64,000 nt of DNA from Quisquiliibacterium transsilvanicum. Its GTDB lineage: Bacteria; Pseudomonadota; Gammaproteobacteria; Burkholderiales; Burkholderiaceae_E. Position numbers and translations under genes: made by a program. Below the pieces are notes generated by a model that saw only the letters and a program-made list of their open reading frames with translations, was not told where the DNA came from and made no database searches. The DNA lies in NCBI RefSeq assembly GCF_014202215.1, contig NZ_JACHGB010000001.1, forward strand, positions 186,001 to 250,000, written 5' to 3'. How positions within the stretch are numbered: position 1 is the first letter of the stretch; the number at the start of each line of letters is the position of its first letter. Positions 61,113 to 64,000 of this stretch are shown piece after piece.

Positions 61113-61961
61113 GTGTCCGAACCCAAGCTGCGCCACGTCACTTGTGCAAGCCCGAAGGGCCTGCACCGCATCGGCTACGCCGAGTGGGGACGCCGCGATG
61201 CACCGCTGCTCCTCTGCGTGCACGGCCTCACGCGCAACGGCCGCGACTTCGACGCGCTCGCCGAGCGCCTTGCCGACCGCTATCGCGTGGTCTGTCCCGA
61301 CATGCTGGGGCGCGGCACCTCCGACCGCGCGGCCGACCCCGCGCTGTACGCGGTGCCGCAGTACATCGCCGACTGCATCACGCTGATCGCGCGCCTCGAC
61401 GTCGAGGAGCTCACCTGGCTGGGCACCTCGATGGGCGGAGTGATCGGCATGGCGGTCGCAGCGATGCCGGGCAACGCAGTGCGCCGTCTCATCCTCAACG
61501 ACATCGGACCCGAGGTCGGCCAGGTCGGCATCGGCCGCATCGGCGGCGACATCGGGGACGATCCGACCTTCGCGAGCTTCGAGGAGGGCGAGCGGGAGCT
61601 GCGCGGCCGCATGTCCGAGTTCGGCCCGCACAACGACGAGCAGTTCCGCTACCTGTCGCGGCACTACGTGGTGCAGCGCGACGGCCGCTGGACCTTCCAC
61701 TACGACCCCGGCATCGGCGCCGGCTTCCGTGCCGCAGCAGGCCAGCCCGCCCCGTCGCTGTGGCCCTTCTATGAAGCGATCCGCTGTCCGGTGCGCGTGA
61801 TCCGGGGCGCAAGCTCGGACATCCTGTCGGAGCAGACCGCGCTCGAGATGACGCGCCGCGGTCCGAAGGCGCGCGTCGAAGTGGTGCCGGGCGTCGGACA
61901 CGCGCCCTCGCTGATCCCCGCCGAGCAGATCGATCTCGTCGAGCGAATGCTCGCCGACTGA
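61113..61961 (+). CDS. Alpha/beta hydrolase
   Basis: A 282-residue hydrolase: oxyanion-hole CVHGLTRNGRDF, VVCPDMLGRGTSD, nucleophile elbow WLGTSMGGVIGMAV, Asp in RVIRGASSDILS and His in VVPGVGHAPSL. Such proteins include esterases, C-C hydrolases and lactonases; the substrate is unknown. GTG 61113 is used as start, with AGGGGAG in front. It is divergent from the hydroxybutyrate dehydrogenase gene and followed after 21 bp by a RidA gene, suggesting a two-gene unit. Confidence 0.86.
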   Translation: MSEPKLRHVTCASPKGLHRIGYAEWGRRDAPLLLCVHGLTRNGRDFDALAERLADRYRVVCPDMLGRGTSDRAADPALYAVPQYIADCITLIARLDVEELTWLGTSMGGVIGMAVAAMPGNAVRRLILNDIGPEVGQVGIGRIGGDIGDDPTFASFEEGERELRGRMSEFGPHNDEQFRYLSRHYVVQRDGRWTFHYDPGIGAGFRAAAGQPAPSLWPFYEAIRCPVRVIRGASSDILSEQTALEMTRRGPKARVEVVPGVGHAPSLIPAEQIDLVERMLAD

Positions 61962-61982
61962 CCACCGAACCCAGGAGAATTC

Positions 61983-62333
61983 ATGACCATCACCCGCCTG
62001 CACGTCGGCCCCCGGATGTCCGAGGCCACGATCCACAATGGCGTCGTCTACCTTGCCGGGCAGGTGGCCGGCGATCCGTCGCAGGACGCGGCTGGACAGA
62101 CCCGCCAGGTGCTGGCGGCGATCGACGGGCTGCTCGCCGAGGCGGGCAGCGACAAGACGCGCATTCTCCAGGCCACCATCTTCCTCAAGTCGATCGGCGA
62201 TTTTCGCGCGATGAACTCGGTGTGGGATACCTGGGTGCCGGCGGGCCAGACGCCGGCGCGCGCCACCGTCGAGGCCGGCCTGGCGCGGCCGGAGTACCTG
62301 GTGGAGATCAAGGTCATCGCCGCGCAGAACTGA
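61983..62333 (+). CDS. RidA/YjgF family protein
   Basis: A 116-residue trimeric RidA-like protein: RLHVGPRMSEATIHNGVVYL, AGQVAGDPSQDAAGQTRQVL and PARATVEAGLARPEYLVEIK. The arginine of PARATVEA corresponds to the active-site Arg of enamine/imine deaminases. It probably clears reactive 2-aminoacrylate or related imines. AGGAG precedes the ATG. It is coupled with the alpha/beta hydrolase gene. Confidence 0.88.
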   Translation: MTITRLHVGPRMSEATIHNGVVYLAGQVAGDPSQDAAGQTRQVLAAIDGLLAEAGSDKTRILQATIFLKSIGDFRAMNSVWDTWVPAGQTPARATVEAGLARPEYLVEIKVIAAQN

Positions 62334-62357
62334 GCGCGGCGATGGGCCCCGCGAGGC

Positions 62358-63398
62358 TCAGCGCCAGCCGGCGCGGTCGATGATCTTGGCCGCGGTCACC
62401 TGGCTGCGGCCGATCGAGCCGATCGGCAGCTGGTCGACCTTGAACTCGCCCAGCGAATCGAGTTCCGGGTTCTTCGCGGCGGCCGACTTGACCACCGGCC
62501 ATTCGTTGTTGCCGCCGGCGAAGTAGGCCTGGGCCGAGTCGCCGGCCAGGTACTCGAGAAACTTCACCGCGGCAGCACGGTTCGGCGCGTGGCGGGCGAC
62601 GCCGCCGCCGGACACGTTCACGTGGGTGCCCCAGCCGGACTGGTTCGGCATCACGATCCCCACCTTGTCCACCGCTTCGCGGTCGGCCGGCTTGTCGGAG
62701 CGCATCATGCGCACGAAGTAGTACGTGTTGGTCAGCGCGACGCCGCATTCGCCGGTGGCCACGGCGCGGATCTGATCGGTGTCGCCGCCGCGCGGGCTGC
62801 GCGCGAAGTTGGCGACCACGCCCCTGGCCCATTTTTCGGCTTCCGCCTCGCCGAGGTGTTCGGACACCGCGCCGATCAGCGACAGCATGTAGGGGTGCGC
62901 CCCGGAGCGGGTGCATACCTGGCCCTTGAGCGCCGGCGACGCGAGGTCCTGGTAGTTGCGCACGTTCTCGGGCCTGATCGCCTTCTTGTTGTAGACGATG
63001 ACCCGGGCGCGGGTGGAGAAGCCGAACCACTGGCTGCCCTTGCCGTCGTCCTTGCTGCGCAGGAAAGCGGGCACGCGCTCCTGGAGCACGGCGGACTTGA
63101 CGGGCTGGAACAGGCCTTCGACCTCGGCCTTCCACAGCCGGGCCGCATCGACCAGCAGGATGACGTCCGCCGGGCTGTTGGCGCCCTCGTTGCGCAGGCG
63201 CTCGAGAATCGCCTCGTCGCCGGCCTCGATCCGGTTGATGCGGATGCCGGTGGTGCGGGTGAAGTCGGCGTACAGGGCCTCGTCGGTCTGGTAGTGCCGG
63301 GCCGAGTAGAGGTTCAGCTCCTTGTCCTGCGATATGGCGGGAGCGGCTGCGAACAGGGCGCCCGCTACCACGGCGACACCGGCGATCATGGATTTCAT
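62358..63398 (-). CDS. Fe(III) ABC transporter substrate-binding protein
   Basis: Periplasmic iron-binding protein of 346 residues, FbpA/FutA-like. A signal peptide ends near AAPAISQ, then ELNLYSARHYQTDEALYADF, RINRIEAGDEAILERLRNEG, GQVCTRSGAHPYMLSL, LTNTYYFVRMM with the tandem tyrosines that bind Fe(III), and GGGVARHAPNRAAAVKFLEY. It should deliver iron to a permease/ATPase pair, which is not in the window. A promoter with an inverted repeat across its -35 region lies about 90 bp upstream. Confidence 0.9.
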   Translation of the reverse strand: MKSMIAGVAVVAGALFAAAPAISQDKELNLYSARHYQTDEALYADFTRTTGIRINRIEAGDEAILERLRNEGANSPADVILLVDAARLWKAEVEGLFQPVKSAVLQERVPAFLRSKDDGKGSQWFGFSTRARVIVYNKKAIRPENVRNYQDLASPALKGQVCTRSGAHPYMLSLIGAVSEHLGEAEAEKWARGVVANFARSPRGGDTDQIRAVATGECGVALTNTYYFVRMMRSDKPADREAVDKVGIVMPNQSGWGTHVNVSGGGVARHAPNRAAAVKFLEYLAGDSAQAYFAGGNNEWPVVKSAAAKNPELDSLGEFKVDQLPIGSIGRSQVTAAKIIDRAGWR

Positions 63399-63489
63399 CG
63401 TGTGGATCCTGTGAGTTCTGCTGGGACGGGCGGCCAGTCCGCTGCCACGGCCCCGCGGCCCACGACGTCTTGCTGGCTACCCTGGCGCG

Positions 63490-63538
63490 AGTCTAGGGGA
63501 ATCTTCATGGGAACGCAAATACGACGCGTTCGCATTCC
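63490..63538 (-). promoter_or_regulatory. Promoter and inverted repeat of iron-binding gene
   Basis: On the minus strand TTGCGT (63513-63518) and TAGACT (63490-63495) are 17 bp apart. An imperfect inverted repeat, GGAACGCAAA (63510-63519) with TTCGCATTCC (63529-63538), covers the -35. It does not resemble a Fur box. Confidence 0.5.
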
Positions 63539-63580
63539 AAGTGACAATGCCATGCCTGCCAGAGGCGCCGTCCGGGCCGC

Positions 63581-64000
63581 TCAGTAGCCGGTGTCGAAGG
63601 GGAATGCGACGGGCCCCGCAACCTGGGGCTGTGTCCGCTGCGAGGGGACAGGGGCCGGGCCGAGGGCCTGGCGCGCGCCGGCCTGGGCGGTGTTGCGCGC
63701 CGGGTACACGCCAGCGGAGGCGATGCCGGCAGCGCCGGACGCGGCGCCCGCCACCGCCGAGGAAACCCCGGCCATGGCCGAGGAGACGCCCGCCATCGCC
63801 GACGAGACTCCCGCCGAGGCGGCGGAGAGGGCGGCCGCGCTAGGACCCAGGCCCGCTGCAGCAATGGCCGGCCCGGCGTCGCCGTCGTCGCCGGAGTCGA
63901 TCAGCCTGCGTCCGCCATTGAAGCGATTCGCCCAGTAACTGCCGGCGATGCGCTCGACGCGGACCTTGCCGCCGGACGAGGGCGCATGCACGAACCTGCC
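63581..64000 (-). CDS. NlpC/P60 (C40) peptidase, C-terminal part
   Basis: The frame runs off the right edge of the window. Visible at its beginning is RFVHAPSSGGKVRVERIAGS followed by YWANRFNGGRRL, the end of an NlpC/P60 cysteine peptidase domain; the Cys and His of the active site lie outside. The remaining 100 or so residues are a Gly/Ala/Ser-rich tail with repeated AGVSSAM, coded by 21-bp units. Such enzymes cut peptidoglycan stem peptides; the tail may span or anchor in the envelope. The start is unknown. Confidence 0.78.
   Translation of the reverse strand, partial: GRFVHAPSSGGKVRVERIAGSYWANRFNGGRRLIDSGDDGDAGPAIAAAGLGPSAAALSAASAGVSSAMAGVSSAMAGVSSAVAGAASGAAGIASAGVYPARNTAQAGARQALGPAPVPSQRTQPQVAGPVAFPFDTGY
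63756..63818 (-). repeat. 21-bp in-frame tandem repeat in NlpC/P60 gene
   Basis: Three 21-bp units (63756-63776, 63777-63797, 63798-63818), diverged at several bases, encode repeated AGVSSAM/V. A further degenerate unit precedes them. Confidence 0.8.

Overview
The window reads as chromosomal DNA of a very GC-rich Gram-negative bacterium. Lol lipoprotein export, ComEC, IscR/IscA, a TAXI-type TRAP transporter, DUF3149, Anbu and several genes typical of aromatic and polyhydroxybutyrate metabolism point to Betaproteobacteria, probably Burkholderiales. No genus can be named from sequence alone. Codon use is strongly GC3-biased, so very long open frames run antisense to real genes and were ignored.

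Layout. 1-12410 (+): a glycogen/alpha-glucan operon of glucokinase (cut by the window edge), glgC, two GH57 glucan-active enzymes, a GlgP-type phosphorylase, glgA and an FtsH-like membrane protease; no classical glgB is present. 12469-14626 (+): an SDR and guanine deaminase. 15145-21059 (-): a feruloyl-CoA synthase, APH-like phosphotransferase, DUF6285, NUDIX and MBL-hydrolase series, with two copies of a 322-bp palindromic repeat on either side of the MBL gene. 21246-24847: an accessory patch of toxin-antitoxin genes, two modules intact and the rest decayed, next to the remnant of a hybrid histidine kinase. 24859-31509: hemerythrin and KatE catalase, a transglutaminase/Anbu pair, N-formylglutamate amidohydrolase and an XRE regulator. 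31550-39419: PAS protein, small conserved proteins, a lipoprotein hydrolase, a fused TRAP permease with its TAXI receptor, and an exported amidohydrolase. 39696-47002: tRNA-Asn with a strong terminator, MFS exporter, tyrB-like aminotransferase, uvrB, LMW phosphatase, coniferyl-aldehyde-type dehydrogenase. 47187-64000: iscR-iscA, a deleted sbtA with its PII partner, lysS-prfB (programmed frameshift), recJ, lolCD, tatD, comEC, 3-hydroxybutyrate dehydrogenase, alpha/beta hydrolase, RidA, an iron-type periplasmic binding protein, and the C-terminal part of an NlpC/P60 protein.

How it fits together. The first operon can make ADP-glucose, build glucan, remodel it through GH57 enzymes and phosphorolyse it, with glucokinase recycling free glucose. 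Feruloyl-CoA synthase and the coniferyl-aldehyde-type dehydrogenase suggest use of plant phenylpropanoids. Catalase, hemerythrin, Anbu and the IscR system form a stress and metal layer.

Most unusual signals: (1) the 322-bp repeat, whose two copies fold into the same long hairpin and carry a compensated base-pair change; (2) a second palindrome with 31-bp arms next to copy B; (3) a recurring pattern of genes with their middle removed (receiver domain, DinJ-like antitoxin, HipA, SbtA); (4) short GC-rich tandem repeats expanded in frame inside conserved enzymes.
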